Source: Mycobacterium barrassiae
Lineage (GTDB): Bacteria; Actinomycetota; Actinomycetes; Mycobacteriales; Mycobacteriaceae
Reading direction: 5' to 3'
Length of the DNA: 64,000 nt
Assembly: GCF_025822765.1 (NCBI RefSeq)
Contig: NZ_JACKUK010000016.1
Coordinates: forward strand, 562,486 to 626,485
In this document: in pieces, positions 1 through 8,390 of the stretch
How the letters are laid out: each line of letters begins with the position of its first letter
How positions within the stretch are numbered: the first letter of the stretch is position 1
The notes under the pieces: model-generated
The model's database searches: none
The model's input: only the letters and a program-made list of their open reading frames with translations
Told to the model about the DNA's origin: nothing
Program-made: the position numbers and the translations under genes

Positions 1-174
1 GGCGACGACGGGGTGATCGAGCTGACGTACCAGATCGGTGTGGAGAACATGCGGGCGCGGATGTACTCGGCACTGGGCATCACCGAGCAGGGCTTCAGCT
101 CCGGCGACGCGTGCCGGGTGCCGTGGGCTTCAGAGGACTCGGACGCCGCCGAGGACGCAGCGGCGAAGCGGTGA
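1..174 (+). CDS. Carboxymuconolactone decarboxylase/AhpD-family protein, 3' end only
   Basis: Only the last 57 codons are present; the gene enters from the left edge. The readable tail (VIELTYQIGVENMRARMYSALGI region) resembles the C-terminal helix of carboxymuconolactone decarboxylase/AhpD-type small oxidoreductases. The catalytic CxxC region would lie outside the window, so activity cannot be judged. The gene converges on an ECF41 sigma-factor gene and overlaps it by 80 bp. Genes of this family are the best-known genomic partners and targets of ECF41 sigma factors, which supports the call. Family assignment is moderately sure; the substrate is unknown. Confidence 0.65.
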   Translation, partial: GDDGVIELTYQIGVENMRARMYSALGITEQGFSSGDACRVPWASEDSDAAEDAAAKR

Positions 175-1060
175 ACTTGTCGGGGTTGGCGATATCCCAG
201 ATCGCGCAGACCTTTCCGTCGCGCACCGTCATCGCCGTGACGCGCGGCATCACCTCGGGGTAACCGTCGTTCGCCGGTGATCCGACGAGGTAGCTGCCCA
301 GCTGGCCGTTGATGTTCGCCAGCTGACTCGACGACAGGAAACCCGGCCCGTAGCGAGCGGCCAGCCCGAACAGGAACCGTGCGACCTTGTCCGGACCTCG
401 GATGACCCGCGCGGCGGTTGGCGCTTTGCGATTCGAGTCGCCGGTGAACGTCACCTCCGGATGCAGAAGGCGCACAACGGCTTCCATGTCGCCGGCGGCG
501 AGGGCGAGCATCAGCGCGCCGGCCACCTCGTTGTGCATCTCGTCGCTCACCGGCGGGGGCGCCGTCGCCACCGCCCGTCGCGCTCGCGATGCCAGCTGAC
601 GCGCGGAGGCCTCGCTGACGCCCAGCACCGAGGCGATCTCCCCGAACGGCACGGCGAAACCGTCGTGCAGCACGAACGCCACCCGTTGGTCGGGGTTCAG
701 CTTCTCCAACACCACCATCGCGGCGAAGCGCGCGTCCTCCCCCGCTACGACCGCCGCCAGCGGGTCGTCGCTGTCGAGGGGTGTCACGACCGGTTCGGGC
801 AGCCATTCGCCGTAATACGTTTCGCGGCGATGCGAGGCCGAACGCAACCGGTCCAGCGCCAGCCTGCTGACCACCGTCGTCAGCCAGGCCCGCAAGTCGG
901 TGATCTCTGCGGTGTCCGATCGGTCCCACCGCAACCACGCGTCCTGGACGACGTCCTCCGCGTCGACGACGGTTCCCGCCAACCGGTAGGCGACAGACAG
1001 CAGGTACGGCCGCAACTCCTCGAACTCGTCAATGCGCGTGCTTCCCGGGGACCGGGTCAT
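95..1060 (-). CDS. sigJ: ECF41-family RNA polymerase sigma factor (SigJ-like) with SnoaL-like C-terminal domain
   Basis: A 321-residue extracytoplasmic-function sigma factor. Region sigma2 is at about residues 10-75 (LRPYLLSVAYRLAG, then DAEDVVQDAWLRW). Region sigma4 is at about 110-165 (LNPDQRVAFVLHDGFAVPFGEIASVLGV). From about 175 to 290 there is a SnoaL/NTF2-like domain that in ECF41 proteins replaces an anti-sigma factor. Two ECF41 hallmarks are visible: a WLPEP motif in the linker and an NPDK(L/F) motif near the end (IWDIANPDKF). After it runs a basic, proline-rich tail that is antisense to the neighbouring gene. ATG start at 1060. M. tuberculosis SigJ belongs to the same group. Its likely target is the convergent gene at the window edge or a promoter outside the window. 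Confidence 0.88.
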   Translation of the reverse strand: MTRSPGSTRIDEFEELRPYLLSVAYRLAGTVVDAEDVVQDAWLRWDRSDTAEITDLRAWLTTVVSRLALDRLRSASHRRETYYGEWLPEPVVTPLDSDDPLAAVVAGEDARFAAMVVLEKLNPDQRVAFVLHDGFAVPFGEIASVLGVSEASARQLASRARRAVATAPPPVSDEMHNEVAGALMLALAAGDMEAVVRLLHPEVTFTGDSNRKAPTAARVIRGPDKVARFLFGLAARYGPGFLSSSQLANINGQLGSYLVGSPANDGYPEVMPRVTAMTVRDGKVCAIWDIANPDKFTASPLRPRRRPSPLKPTAPGTRRRS

Positions 1061-1160
1061 ACGCCAAGTCTAGAACCGCACCACGCGTGACTGATTTCGT
1101 TGCGATGAAGCCCGGATGAGTCGATTCCCGCGTTGAACCCACACAGAAACCACGGAACCG

Positions 1161-1166
1161 TATATT
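1161..1166 (+). promoter_or_regulatory. Candidate -10 element for leaderless permease transcript
   Basis: TATATT ends 6 nt before the ATG of the permease gene at 1173. No Shine-Dalgarno sequence is visible, so transcription probably starts at or within a base of the ATG, giving a leaderless mRNA as is common in mycobacteria. No good -35 at standard spacing was seen (TTGAAC at 1133-1138 is too far). Inference from position only. Confidence 0.45.
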
Positions 1167-1172
1167 CCGCAC

Positions 1173-2681
1173 ATGGCAATCAAGGAACCCGACGCCCCGG
1201 TCGTCGGTGACAAGGGCCTGCAGGCGGGTGCCCTCGGTCTCGTGGGCAACATCGTTATCGGCCTCGCCGCCGTGGCCCCTGCGTACAGCCTGGCCGCCAC
1301 GCTCGGCTACGTCGTGCTCGCCGTCGGCGAGAAGGCACCCTCGATGTTCGTCCTCGCGTTCATCCCGATGCTGCTGGTCGCATTCGCCTACAAGGAGTTG
1401 TCGCAGGACACTCCGGACTGCGGCACCACGTTCACCTGGGGCACCAAGGCATTCGGGCCGTGGATCGGCTGGATCGGCGGCTGGGGCCTGGCCGTGTCCG
1501 CGATCATCGTGCTGGCCAACGTGGCCGAGATCGCGGCGATCTATCTGTTCAGGTTCCTCGGCCTAGACGATCTCGCCGACAGCATTCTCGCCAAGGTGCT
1601 GCTCGGCGCGTTCTTCATCATCGCAATGACGCTGATCAGCGCTCGCGGCATCGTGGTTTCCGAGCGGTTTCAGAACGTGTTGATCGCCATCCAGTTCGGC
1701 GTGCTGATCGTCGTCAGCATCATCGCGCTGGTGCGGGTGTTCTCCGACACCGCGGGCGCGCAGGCGGTCATGCCGCAGTGGTCGTGGCTGTGGCCCAGCG
1801 GTCTCGACGTGTCCTCGATCGTGCAGGCGATCATTCTGTGCATCTTCATCTACTGGGGCTGGGACGCCTGCCTAGCGGTCGGCGAGGAGACCAAGGACCC
1901 CGGCCGTACTCCGGGCATCGCCGCCGTGATCACCACGCTGATCCTGGTGTGCACCTATGTGCTCGTCGCCTATGCGGTGCAGTCGTTCTCCGGCTTCAGC
2001 GATGTGGGCATCGGCTTGAACAACCCGATGAACACCGACGACGTGCTGACCGTGCTCGGCAAGCCGGTCGCAGGCACCATCGCCGCGTCGCTGCTGTTGC
2101 TCACCGTCTCGATCTCGGCGCTGTCGTCCACCCAGACGACGATCCTGCCGACCGCACGCGGCACGCTGTCGATGGCGGTGTACGAGGCTATTCCGAAGCG
2201 CTTCGCCCGCGTGCATCCGCGTTACATGACCCCGGCTTTCGGCACCATCGTGATGGGGCTGGCGGCGCTGTTCTTCTACATGCTGCTGACGTTCCTTTCG
2301 GAGAATGCGCTCGCCGACTCGGTGGCATCGCTGGGGCTCGCGGTCGCGTTCTACTACGGCATCACCGCGTTCTCGTGCGTCTGGTACTTCCGGCGGACGT
2401 TGTTCGCGTCGGCCCGAAACCTGTTCTTCCGCGGCATTTTCCCGCTGGTGGGTGGGCTGGCGATGACGTTCGCCTTCGGTATCAGCGCCAAGGACATGAT
2501 TGCTCCCGATTACGGGTACACCGCGTTCGGACCGGTCGGCGGGGTGTTCGTCCTCGGCGTCGGCATGCTCGTGCTCGGCATACCGCTGATGCTGGCGTGC
2601 TTCGCATTCGGCACCAAGCGGTTCTTCCGCGGCGAGACGCTCACTGCCGAAACCGAAGTCAAGGTGCTCGACGTCTACTGA
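1173..2681 (+). CDS. APC-superfamily amino-acid/amine permease
   Basis: A 502-residue integral membrane transporter with about 12 predicted hydrophobic segments. The N-terminal part holds the APC signature (GLVGNIVIGLAAVAPAYSLA, then PDCGTTFTWGTKAFGPWIGW at about residues 90-110). The family imports amino acids, polyamines or related amines with protons or cations. The gene is followed 16 nt downstream by a two-domain universal stress protein, very likely in the same operon. A paralogous permease/USP couple lies at 47.9-50.3 kb. The nearby aldehyde dehydrogenase and class III aminotransferase suggest an amine or amino-acid substrate, but this is inference. Confidence 0.85.
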   Translation: MAIKEPDAPVVGDKGLQAGALGLVGNIVIGLAAVAPAYSLAATLGYVVLAVGEKAPSMFVLAFIPMLLVAFAYKELSQDTPDCGTTFTWGTKAFGPWIGWIGGWGLAVSAIIVLANVAEIAAIYLFRFLGLDDLADSILAKVLLGAFFIIAMTLISARGIVVSERFQNVLIAIQFGVLIVVSIIALVRVFSDTAGAQAVMPQWSWLWPSGLDVSSIVQAIILCIFIYWGWDACLAVGEETKDPGRTPGIAAVITTLILVCTYVLVAYAVQSFSGFSDVGIGLNNPMNTDDVLTVLGKPVAGTIAASLLLLTVSISALSSTQTTILPTARGTLSMAVYEAIPKRFARVHPRYMTPAFGTIVMGLAALFFYMLLTFLSENALADSVASLGLAVAFYYGITAFSCVWYFRRTLFASARNLFFRGIFPLVGGLAMTFAFGISAKDMIAPDYGYTAFGPVGGVFVLGVGMLVLGIPLMLACFAFGTKRFFRGETLTAETEVKVLDVY

Positions 2682-2697
2682 AAGCGCGGGAAAAGCA

Positions 2698-3558
2698 ATG
2701 CATTTGACAGTCGGATACCTCGCCACCAGCACCGGTGACGACGGCGTCGCACTGGCCAGCGCCCTCGCCAAGACCTTCGATGCGGATGTCGACGTCTTAC
2801 TGGTTGTGCGACAAGAACTTCCGGATGGCCACCCGGGGCGAGCCGAGTACCAGCAGTTGCTCGTCGAACGCGGCGAGGAATGGATCTCCCGCGCGATCGA
2901 CCGGCTCACGGCCAACGGGGTCAGCGCATCGTCGACCGTACTGGTCGGCGAGTCGTTCGCCCAGTCGCTCATCGACTTCGCCCAAGAAAAGAACTCCGAC
3001 CTCATCGTCGTCGGTGGCGCGCGCGACGGATTCTTCGGCGGCCACACCATCGGGCCGGTTACCGGTGCGCTGCTGCACTCTTCGCCGATTCCTGTCGCGC
3101 TTGCTCCGCGCGGATACGCCGACGACCCCGACGAGTTCTTCTCCGCAGTGACCGCCGCCGTGCCGACCCGGCCCGGCGACGACAACCCGCTACCGTTCGC
3201 GATCACCCTCGCCAGCGCAGGCAACCTCGCCATCCGGATGCTGTCACTGGTGTCGGCCGAGAACCTCGCAGAAGCCGACAGCGCGCGCGAAGTACGCCAA
3301 CTCCAGGTGCAGGCCGCCGAGGAGAATCTTCAGGTCGCCGCACGGGCACTGCCGGACGCACCCGACATCGAATCGCTTGTCGCAGGCGGCATGACGCTGG
3401 AGTCGGCCCTGAAGAAACTTCGGTGGAACGACGGCGACCTACTTGTCGTGGGGTCGAGCAGATTCGCCGCACCCCGGCGCATCTTCCTGGGTTCCACGGC
3501 CGCCCGCATCCTGGCGGGCGTCGACGTCCCGGTGATCGTGATCCCGAGAGCTGACTAG
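2698..3558 (+). CDS. Tandem-domain universal stress protein (UspA family)
   Basis: A 286-residue cytosolic protein with two Usp domains (about 1-145 and 155-286). Both carry the nucleotide-binding loop: VVGGARDGFFGG in the first and VVGSSRFAAPRRIFLGSTAA in the second, the latter matching the G-x2-G-x9-G-S/T pattern of ATP-binding Usp proteins. It follows the permease gene with a 16-nt gap, so the two are probably co-transcribed. Its stop codon overlaps the stop of the convergent permease gene by 4 nt (3555-3558). It may sense nucleotide state and modulate transport; this is inferred only from the repeated permease/USP pairing in this window. Confidence 0.85.
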   Translation: MHLTVGYLATSTGDDGVALASALAKTFDADVDVLLVVRQELPDGHPGRAEYQQLLVERGEEWISRAIDRLTANGVSASSTVLVGESFAQSLIDFAQEKNSDLIVVGGARDGFFGGHTIGPVTGALLHSSPIPVALAPRGYADDPDEFFSAVTAAVPTRPGDDNPLPFAITLASAGNLAIRMLSLVSAENLAEADSAREVRQLQVQAAEENLQVAARALPDAPDIESLVAGGMTLESALKKLRWNDGDLLVVGSSRFAAPRRIFLGSTAARILAGVDVPVIVIPRAD

Positions 3559-4937
3559 CGTCGCGCCTCCGCTTTGTGGCGACGCTCCACGAAACGCTTG
3601 CCGACGACGAACAGCACCAACACCACACCCCACGAGAGCAGGCTCAACAGCAGTTGCGAACGCAGCTTGTCGTCGAAGAACATCTGCACCAGGATCGCCA
3701 GCATCGCAAGAGTTGTCAGGATCGACAGCACAGGGAACAGCCACATCTTCAGCGTCAGTTCGGAATCGCGATTGCGGTAGCGAAGCACGATGTGCGACAC
3801 GGCGATCAGGATGTATACGAACAGGATGATCGCGCCGCTCGAGTTGAGCAGGAACGCGAAGATGGTGTCTTCGGCGAACGCGGCGGCGATGACGCAGGCG
3901 AAGCCGACGATGGACGAGAACAGGATCGCGTTGGCGGGCACCCCTCGACGGTTGAGGTGCATCAGCCGGTCCGGCGCCTCGCTGCGCGCCGAGAGCACGA
4001 AGAGCATGCGCGATGCCGTGTACATGCCCGAGTTGAGACAGCTCAGCACGGCGGACAGCACCACGGCGTTCATGATGTGGTCCGCGTAGGGGATTCCCAT
4101 GTGATTGAACGCAGCGACGAACGGGGAGCCCTCGAGCTCGTCGTCGTTCCACGGCACGATCGTCACGAGCAGGAACACCGAGCAGACGTAGAAGATCAGG
4201 ATGCGCCAGATCACCGAATTGGCGGCTTTGGCCACCGCCTTCTCGGGGTCCGACGACTCGGCTGCGGCGATCGTCGCGATCTCCGGGCCGACCATCGAGA
4301 AGATCACCGTGACGATGCCGACGGTGATGACACCGGCGCCCAGCGGCAGGAACCCGCCGTGACGGGTCAGGTTGGAGAAGTCCATCGACGTACCGGGCCA
4401 CAGCCCGAGCACGAAGCACGCACCGATCGCGATGAAGGCCAGAATCGCGGCCACCTTGATGCCGGCGAACCAGAACTCGAACTCGCCGTAGGACCTGACC
4501 GAGAAGAGATTCGTCGCGGTCATCAGGACCATGAAGATCAAGGCGCACAACCACAATGGGATATCGATCCAGTACTGCACGATCTTCGCACCTGCGATCG
4601 CCTCGAAGCCCACGACGATCACCCAGAAGTACCAGTAGAGCCAGCCCACCGAGAAGCCCGCCCACGCGCCCAGTGCATCGCGCGAGTAGTCGGCGAAGGA
4701 CCCGGTCGACGGCCTGGCCACTGCCATCTCGGCCAGCATCCGCATGACCATGATGATCAGCACGCCCGACAGCGCGTAGGTGAGGAAGGCGCCGGGACCC
4801 GTATCTGCCATCACCACGCCGGAGCCGACGAATAGACCGGCGCCGATCACACCGCCGATCGCGATCATTCGCAACTGCCGTTGGCTGAGCGCCCTCTTGA
4901 GTTGCGGGCCGGTGGATTCAGATGACGTCACGCTCAT
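3555..4937 (-). CDS. APC-family amino-acid permease (GABA/aromatic-type, LysP/GabP-like)
   Basis: A 460-residue, 12-segment permease of the AAT/LysP-GabP subgroup: LKRALSQRQLRMIAIGGVIG followed by GLFVGSGVVMADTGPG at the first membrane segment, then PSTGSFADYSRDALG. I chose the ATG at 4937 because a strong Shine-Dalgarno (GGAGGGGG) lies about 5 nt upstream; an in-frame start 54 nt further out has none. The gene is convergent with the USP gene, sharing 4 nt of stop codons. It differs in subgroup from the other two permeases in the window. Proximity to the aldehyde-dehydrogenase/aminotransferase module suggests GABA or a related amine, which is not proven. Confidence 0.85.
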   Translation of the reverse strand: MSVTSSESTGPQLKRALSQRQLRMIAIGGVIGAGLFVGSGVVMADTGPGAFLTYALSGVLIIMVMRMLAEMAVARPSTGSFADYSRDALGAWAGFSVGWLYWYFWVIVVGFEAIAGAKIVQYWIDIPLWLCALIFMVLMTATNLFSVRSYGEFEFWFAGIKVAAILAFIAIGACFVLGLWPGTSMDFSNLTRHGGFLPLGAGVITVGIVTVIFSMVGPEIATIAAAESSDPEKAVAKAANSVIWRILIFYVCSVFLLVTIVPWNDDELEGSPFVAAFNHMGIPYADHIMNAVVLSAVLSCLNSGMYTASRMLFVLSARSEAPDRLMHLNRRGVPANAILFSSIVGFACVIAAAFAEDTIFAFLLNSSGAIILFVYILIAVSHIVLRYRNRDSELTLKMWLFPVLSILTTLAMLAILVQMFFDDKLRSQLLLSLLSWGVVLVLFVVGKRFVERRHKAEARR

Positions 4938-5007
4938 GAGACCCCCTCCGTCGCAGGACAGAGACGGGATACCCGTTTTGCGAGGCGGCACTACCTCGGC
5001 TCAGTTG

Positions 5008-5069
5008 CGCCGAGACTACGGTTATTGACGGATTTCGGGCGATTTCCGTCAACAACCGTAGTCTCGGCG
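5008..5069. repeat. 62-bp palindromic repeat, copy 1
   Basis: Two 25-nt arms (5008-5032 and 5045-5069), each beginning or ending with CGCCGAGACTACGGTT or its complement, pair with a single mismatch (a possible G-T wobble) around a 12-nt loop TTTCGGGCGATT. The element lies in the 259-bp divergent intergenic region between a permease gene and the secreted-protein gene. A second copy with the same arms and an inverted loop lies at 6814-6876. The two copies bracket the secreted-protein/PrsW gene pair. Confidence 0.9.
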
Positions 5070-5196
5070 AAACGGGCATCGCCGAACCGCCCCGAAACGC
5101 CCTCCGCGGCAACACTTCCAGCGGACACCCACCCCCGCCACACCGCGCACTGCTTGCTAGGGTTCGACCTCGTCAGAGACGGAGGGGAGCAGTCGG

Positions 5197-5718
5197 TTGA
5201 TCGAGAAACGGGCGGCGATGCTGCTGGCCGCGGGGCTGATCGGGGTGCCGGGCATCCCGATGGCCGCGGCCTCGATGGTGGACGACGACGCCTGGCAATC
5301 GGCGTCCGAAACGGCGCTGGTGGCCAGCGAGAACGGTAACCAGATCGTCGTCGCCGGTCCGCCCGGCTGGGATGAACGCGAGTTCGGCAACGGGATCAGC
5401 TACCGCAACGGCGATGAGCTCGTCATCGTGCAGGTCTTCGACCGCGACGGCCGAGATGTGGGCGCGGTCGCGCAACGGCTCATGCGCGCCGACCGCATCA
5501 CCGGCGCCAGCGCCGCGCTGACCGGCGAAGATGTCGCGACCGCCGACGGAAGCCTGATCGGGCAGGCGTGCGAACTCGTGGCTGGTGACCGGTTGGGCGA
5601 ATGCGCATTCCTGGCCGATGACGACGTGATCGTGTGGGTTCAGACCCTGGGATCGGTCGACCAGCCCGCGCCGCCATTGGACGTCGTTTTGGCGCCGATC
5701 GGAAGGGAGCAGCAGTGA
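5197..5718 (+). CDS. Secreted or membrane-anchored protein of unknown function, upstream of PrsW-like protease
   Basis: A 173-residue protein I do not recognise. The N-terminus has a charged start (MIEKR), a hydrophobic stretch (AAMLLAAGLIGVPGI) and an AAA-like cleavage region, so it looks exported; no lipobox cysteine is evident. The mature part has a GPPGWDEREFGNGISYRNGD segment and two cysteines (in GQACELVAG and GECAFLAD) that could form a disulfide. The TTG start at 5197 is supported by GGAGGGGAG 7 nt upstream. The stop overlaps the GTG of the next gene (GTGA), indicating translational coupling with the PrsW-like protein. It may be a substrate or partner of that protease (inference). Confidence 0.7.
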   Translation: MIEKRAAMLLAAGLIGVPGIPMAAASMVDDDAWQSASETALVASENGNQIVVAGPPGWDEREFGNGISYRNGDELVIVQVFDRDGRDVGAVAQRLMRADRITGASAALTGEDVATADGSLIGQACELVAGDRLGECAFLADDDVIVWVQTLGSVDQPAPPLDVVLAPIGREQQ

Positions 5719-6803
5719 CCGAGCAGACGCTGCGAACGCCGCGCCCCGTGGTGTATCGCCCTGAGTCGGCGGTGTTCTGGGTGTTCGTGGTTTCGCTGAT
5801 CGTCGGCACGTTAGCGCTGCTCGACGACTCCGGCCCGATCATCCGCGCAACCCTCGACGCCCACCTCGACCTGGCGTGGCTCTGGCTGCTGTTCATCGTG
5901 TTCATGGTGTGGCTGATCTTCCGCTTCGACCCGTTCCGCGCCGGCAGGCAGTATCCGCAGGCACTTGTGGCGGGCTTCGCGCTCGGCGGCACCACAGCGA
6001 TCGCGATGGCGATGAACGGCAATGGTGGACTCGGCCAACTGTGGAGCCTGGTGCTCTCACCGGAGACGTTGACCGACTGGTCGGCCTCCCTCACCGCCCC
6101 GTTCATCGAAGAGGCGTCCAAGGCGGTGTGCGCAGCGGTCATCCTGGTGCTGGGCGCGCATGCGCTGCACCGGATTTCGCACGCGTTGATGGTCGGCATG
6201 TTCGTCGGGTTCGGATTCGACCTGATGGAGGACCTGTCCTACGCCGCCAACAGCGCACTGCAGGATCTTGATTCCGATGTGACCGGTGCGGGCGGCAACC
6301 TGCTCCTGCGGTTCTTCACCGCCGTGCCGGCGCACTGGACCTATACGGCGTTGACGACGGTGGGCGTCTTGCTGTTACTGCCGTCGTTCAGCGACCGTGC
6401 CCGCTGGTCGACGGGGCGGCGGCTGGCCGTCGCGGCCGGGTTGCTGCTCAGCGGGCCGCTGCTGCATTTCATCTGGGATGCACCGGGTCCGCTGTGGCTG
6501 ATGCCGGTGAAGATGCTGGGCAGCCTGGCGTTCTTCCTCGTCATCGCGATCCTGCTGCTACGCGACGAGCGGCGCTGGGTGATCGCCCGCATCGAGGCGG
6601 GCCGCGTCACCGGCGAGTTCTCCGCTATCCCGGACGACGTGCTGGAATCGCTGACCACCGGTCGCCGGCGTCGTGCCCTGCGCAAGTCGGCGAAACGGAC
6701 CGGTGGCCGCGCCGCCGCCAAAGCGGTCAAAGCGCAGCAGCGCGCGGCACTCGACCGTATCCAGGGGGCGACGGCGCCACCGGTTCCGGCGCTGAATCAC
6801 TGA
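5715..6803 (+). CDS. PrsW-family intramembrane metalloprotease
   Basis: A 362-residue multi-pass membrane protein. The PrsW motifs are visible: EEASKA (the EExxK-type catalytic motif), then HALMVGMFVGFGFDLMED (HxxxxGxxxGxGF...E) and a later HFIWD histidine motif. PrsW proteases in Bacillus and Clostridioides cleave anti-sigma factors at the membrane. The basic C-terminus (RRRRALRKSAKRTGGRAAAK) should be cytoplasmic. The GTG start at 5715 overlaps the preceding stop as GTGA and has GGGAG upstream. It ends 81 bp before a convergent aldehyde dehydrogenase gene, with a 62-bp palindrome between. No sigma/anti-sigma pair sits beside it; the ECF41 gene is 5 kb away. Confidence 0.85.
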   Translation: MTEQTLRTPRPVVYRPESAVFWVFVVSLIVGTLALLDDSGPIIRATLDAHLDLAWLWLLFIVFMVWLIFRFDPFRAGRQYPQALVAGFALGGTTAIAMAMNGNGGLGQLWSLVLSPETLTDWSASLTAPFIEEASKAVCAAVILVLGAHALHRISHALMVGMFVGFGFDLMEDLSYAANSALQDLDSDVTGAGGNLLLRFFTAVPAHWTYTALTTVGVLLLLPSFSDRARWSTGRRLAVAAGLLLSGPLLHFIWDAPGPLWLMPVKMLGSLAFFLVIAILLLRDERRWVIARIEAGRVTGEFSAIPDDVLESLTTGRRRRALRKSAKRTGGRAAAKAVKAQQRAALDRIQGATAPPVPALNH

Positions 6804-6813
6804 CTCGAGCGCT

Positions 6814-6876
6814 CGCCGAGACTACGGTTCTTGACGGAAAATCGCCCGAAACCCGTCAACAACCGTAGTCTCGGCG
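6814..6876. repeat. 62-bp palindromic repeat, copy 2 (opposite orientation)
   Basis: Same arms as the element at 5008-5069 (left 6814-6838, right 6852-6876; two arm mismatches), but the loop (AAATCGCCCGAAA) is the reverse complement of the loop of copy 1. The copy is therefore inserted in the opposite orientation. It lies between two convergent genes (PrsW stop 6803, aldehyde dehydrogenase stop 6885), where such a long hairpin could serve as a bidirectional terminator. Copy 1 sits between divergent starts, so termination cannot be its general role. Confidence 0.9.
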
Positions 6877-6884
6877 CGCACCAG

Positions 6885-8390
6885 CTAGCGCTTGGCGAAA
6901 ACCGTGCGGTGCCATTCCTTTTCGGCCACGCCGGTGATGTCGCTCATCACGTGCTTGATGGTGAGGTACTCCTCGAGCGAGTACTGGCTCATGTCCTTGC
7001 CGAATCCGGACGCACCGACGCCGCCGTGCGGCATTTCGCTGATGATCGGAATGTGATCGTTGATCCACACGCAGCCCGCGTTGATCTCGCGCGACGCGCG
7101 CTGCGCCCGATACACGTCACGAGTCCACGCCGACGCCGCCAGCCCGAACGCGGTGTCGTTGGCATGCCGCAGCGCGTCGTCATCATCGGTGAACGACCGC
7201 ACCGTCAGCACCGGTCCGAAGATCTCGTCGCGATACACCTCCGATTGCTCGTCGACGTCGGCGATCACCGTCGGCAGATAGAACGAACCGGGTAGATCGG
7301 GTGCGGCCCCGCCGGCCACGACGCGGCCACCCTGACCCGGCGCACGCTCCACCATGCCCGCGACCTTGGCGCGGTGTGCCATCGAGATCAGCGGGCCGAG
7401 GTCGGTGTTCGGATCCTGCGGGTCGCCGACGACGACCTTCGAGAACAACTCGCCGACACCCGCAACGAAGTCGTCGTACAACTCGCGCGCCACGATCGCG
7501 CGCGTCGCCGCCGTGCAGTCCTGACCCGTGTTGATCAGCGCCCCGGCCACCGCGCCCTGAATCGCGGCATTCAGATCAGCGTCATTGAAAACCACGAACG
7601 GCGCCTTACCGCCCAACTCCAACTGGGTGCGATGTCCGTGCACCGCGGCCGCGGCCATCACCTTGCGACCCACCGGCGTCGAGCCCGTGAACGTCACCAC
7701 GTCGACGTCGGGGTGTCCGGCCAGCGCCGTGCCCACGTCTCCCCCCGCACCCGTGACGACGTTGAACACTCCATCTGGCACGCCCGCCTCGCTGGCCAGC
7801 CGCGCCAACGTCAGCGTCGTGAGCGGCGTCAGCTCGGCGGGTTTGATCACGACGCTGCACCCAGCGGCCAACGCGGGCAGCACTTTCCACACCGCCATCT
7901 GCAGTGGGTAGTTCCACGGGGTGATCGTCGCGACGACGCCGACGGCCTCGCGCCGAATGCTCGACGTGTGGTCACCGGAGTACTCCGCGGTGGCCTTGCC
8001 CTCGAGATGGCGTGCCGCTCCGGCGAAGAACGAGATGTTGTCGATGCTGCCAGGCACGTCGAACTCGGTGGCCAGCCGCACCGGCTTGCCGGTCTGGCTC
8101 ACCTCCTCGGCAACGATCTGCTCGGCGTTGGCGTCGACCAGTTCGGCGAGTTTGGCGAGCACTCCCGCGCGGTCGACGGGCGTGGCCGTCGCCCAGTCGC
8201 GCAGCGCAGCGCGGGCGGAGGCGACCGCCCGGTCGACGTCGGCAGGCGTGGCCAGGGTCATCTCGGCGACCGTCGCGCCGTTGGCAGGATTGATCACCTG
8301 ATGCGACGCTCCGCCGGTGACTACCGGGGCCCCGTCGATCCAGCTGCTCGCCACCTTCGTGGACACAGTGTTGGGAGAAACCACAGTCAT
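6885..8390 (-). CDS. NAD-dependent aldehyde dehydrogenase (gamma-aminobutyraldehyde/betaine-aldehyde type)
   Basis: A 501-residue ALDH-superfamily enzyme, full length. Visible motifs: ITPWNYPLQMAVWKVLPALAAG (substrate/cofactor region), FTGSTPVG (Rossmann), LELGGKAPFVV with the general-base Glu, and GQDCTAATR with the catalytic Cys. The subgroup and the neighbours (divergent Lrp regulator, class III aminotransferase, permeases) suggest oxidation of an omega-aminoaldehyde such as 4-aminobutanal, as PatD does in putrescine breakdown. The exact substrate is inferred. ATG start at 8390. It is divergent from the Lrp gene, so the 122-bp gap between them is the probable shared control region. Confidence 0.87.
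   Translation of the reverse strand: MTVVSPNTVSTKVASSWIDGAPVVTGGASHQVINPANGATVAEMTLATPADVDRAVASARAALRDWATATPVDRAGVLAKLAELVDANAEQIVAEEVSQTGKPVRLATEFDVPGSIDNISFFAGAARHLEGKATAEYSGDHTSSIRREAVGVVATITPWNYPLQMAVWKVLPALAAGCSVVIKPAELTPLTTLTLARLASEAGVPDGVFNVVTGAGGDVGTALAGHPDVDVVTFTGSTPVGRKVMAAAAVHGHRTQLELGGKAPFVVFNDADLNAAIQGAVAGALINTGQDCTAATRAIVARELYDDFVAGVGELFSKVVVGDPQDPNTDLGPLISMAHRAKVAGMVERAPGQGGRVVAGGAAPDLPGSFYLPTVIADVDEQSEVYRDEIFGPVLTVRSFTDDDDALRHANDTAFGLAASAWTRDVYRAQRASREINAGCVWINDHIPIISEMPHGGVGASGFGKDMSQYSLEEYLTIKHVMSDITGVAEKEWHRTVFAKR

Noticed and set aside
1460-2707. A 415-codon frame overlapping the first permease
   Set aside because: Same-strand shifted frame with an Arg/His/Gly-rich product typical of GC3-driven open frames; the permease frame has membrane segments and motifs.
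6814-6876. Palindrome copy 2 as an ordinary terminator
   Set aside because: It may terminate both convergent genes, but the same element occurs between divergent starts at 5008-5069 and no T-run follows, so it is listed as a dispersed repeat instead.
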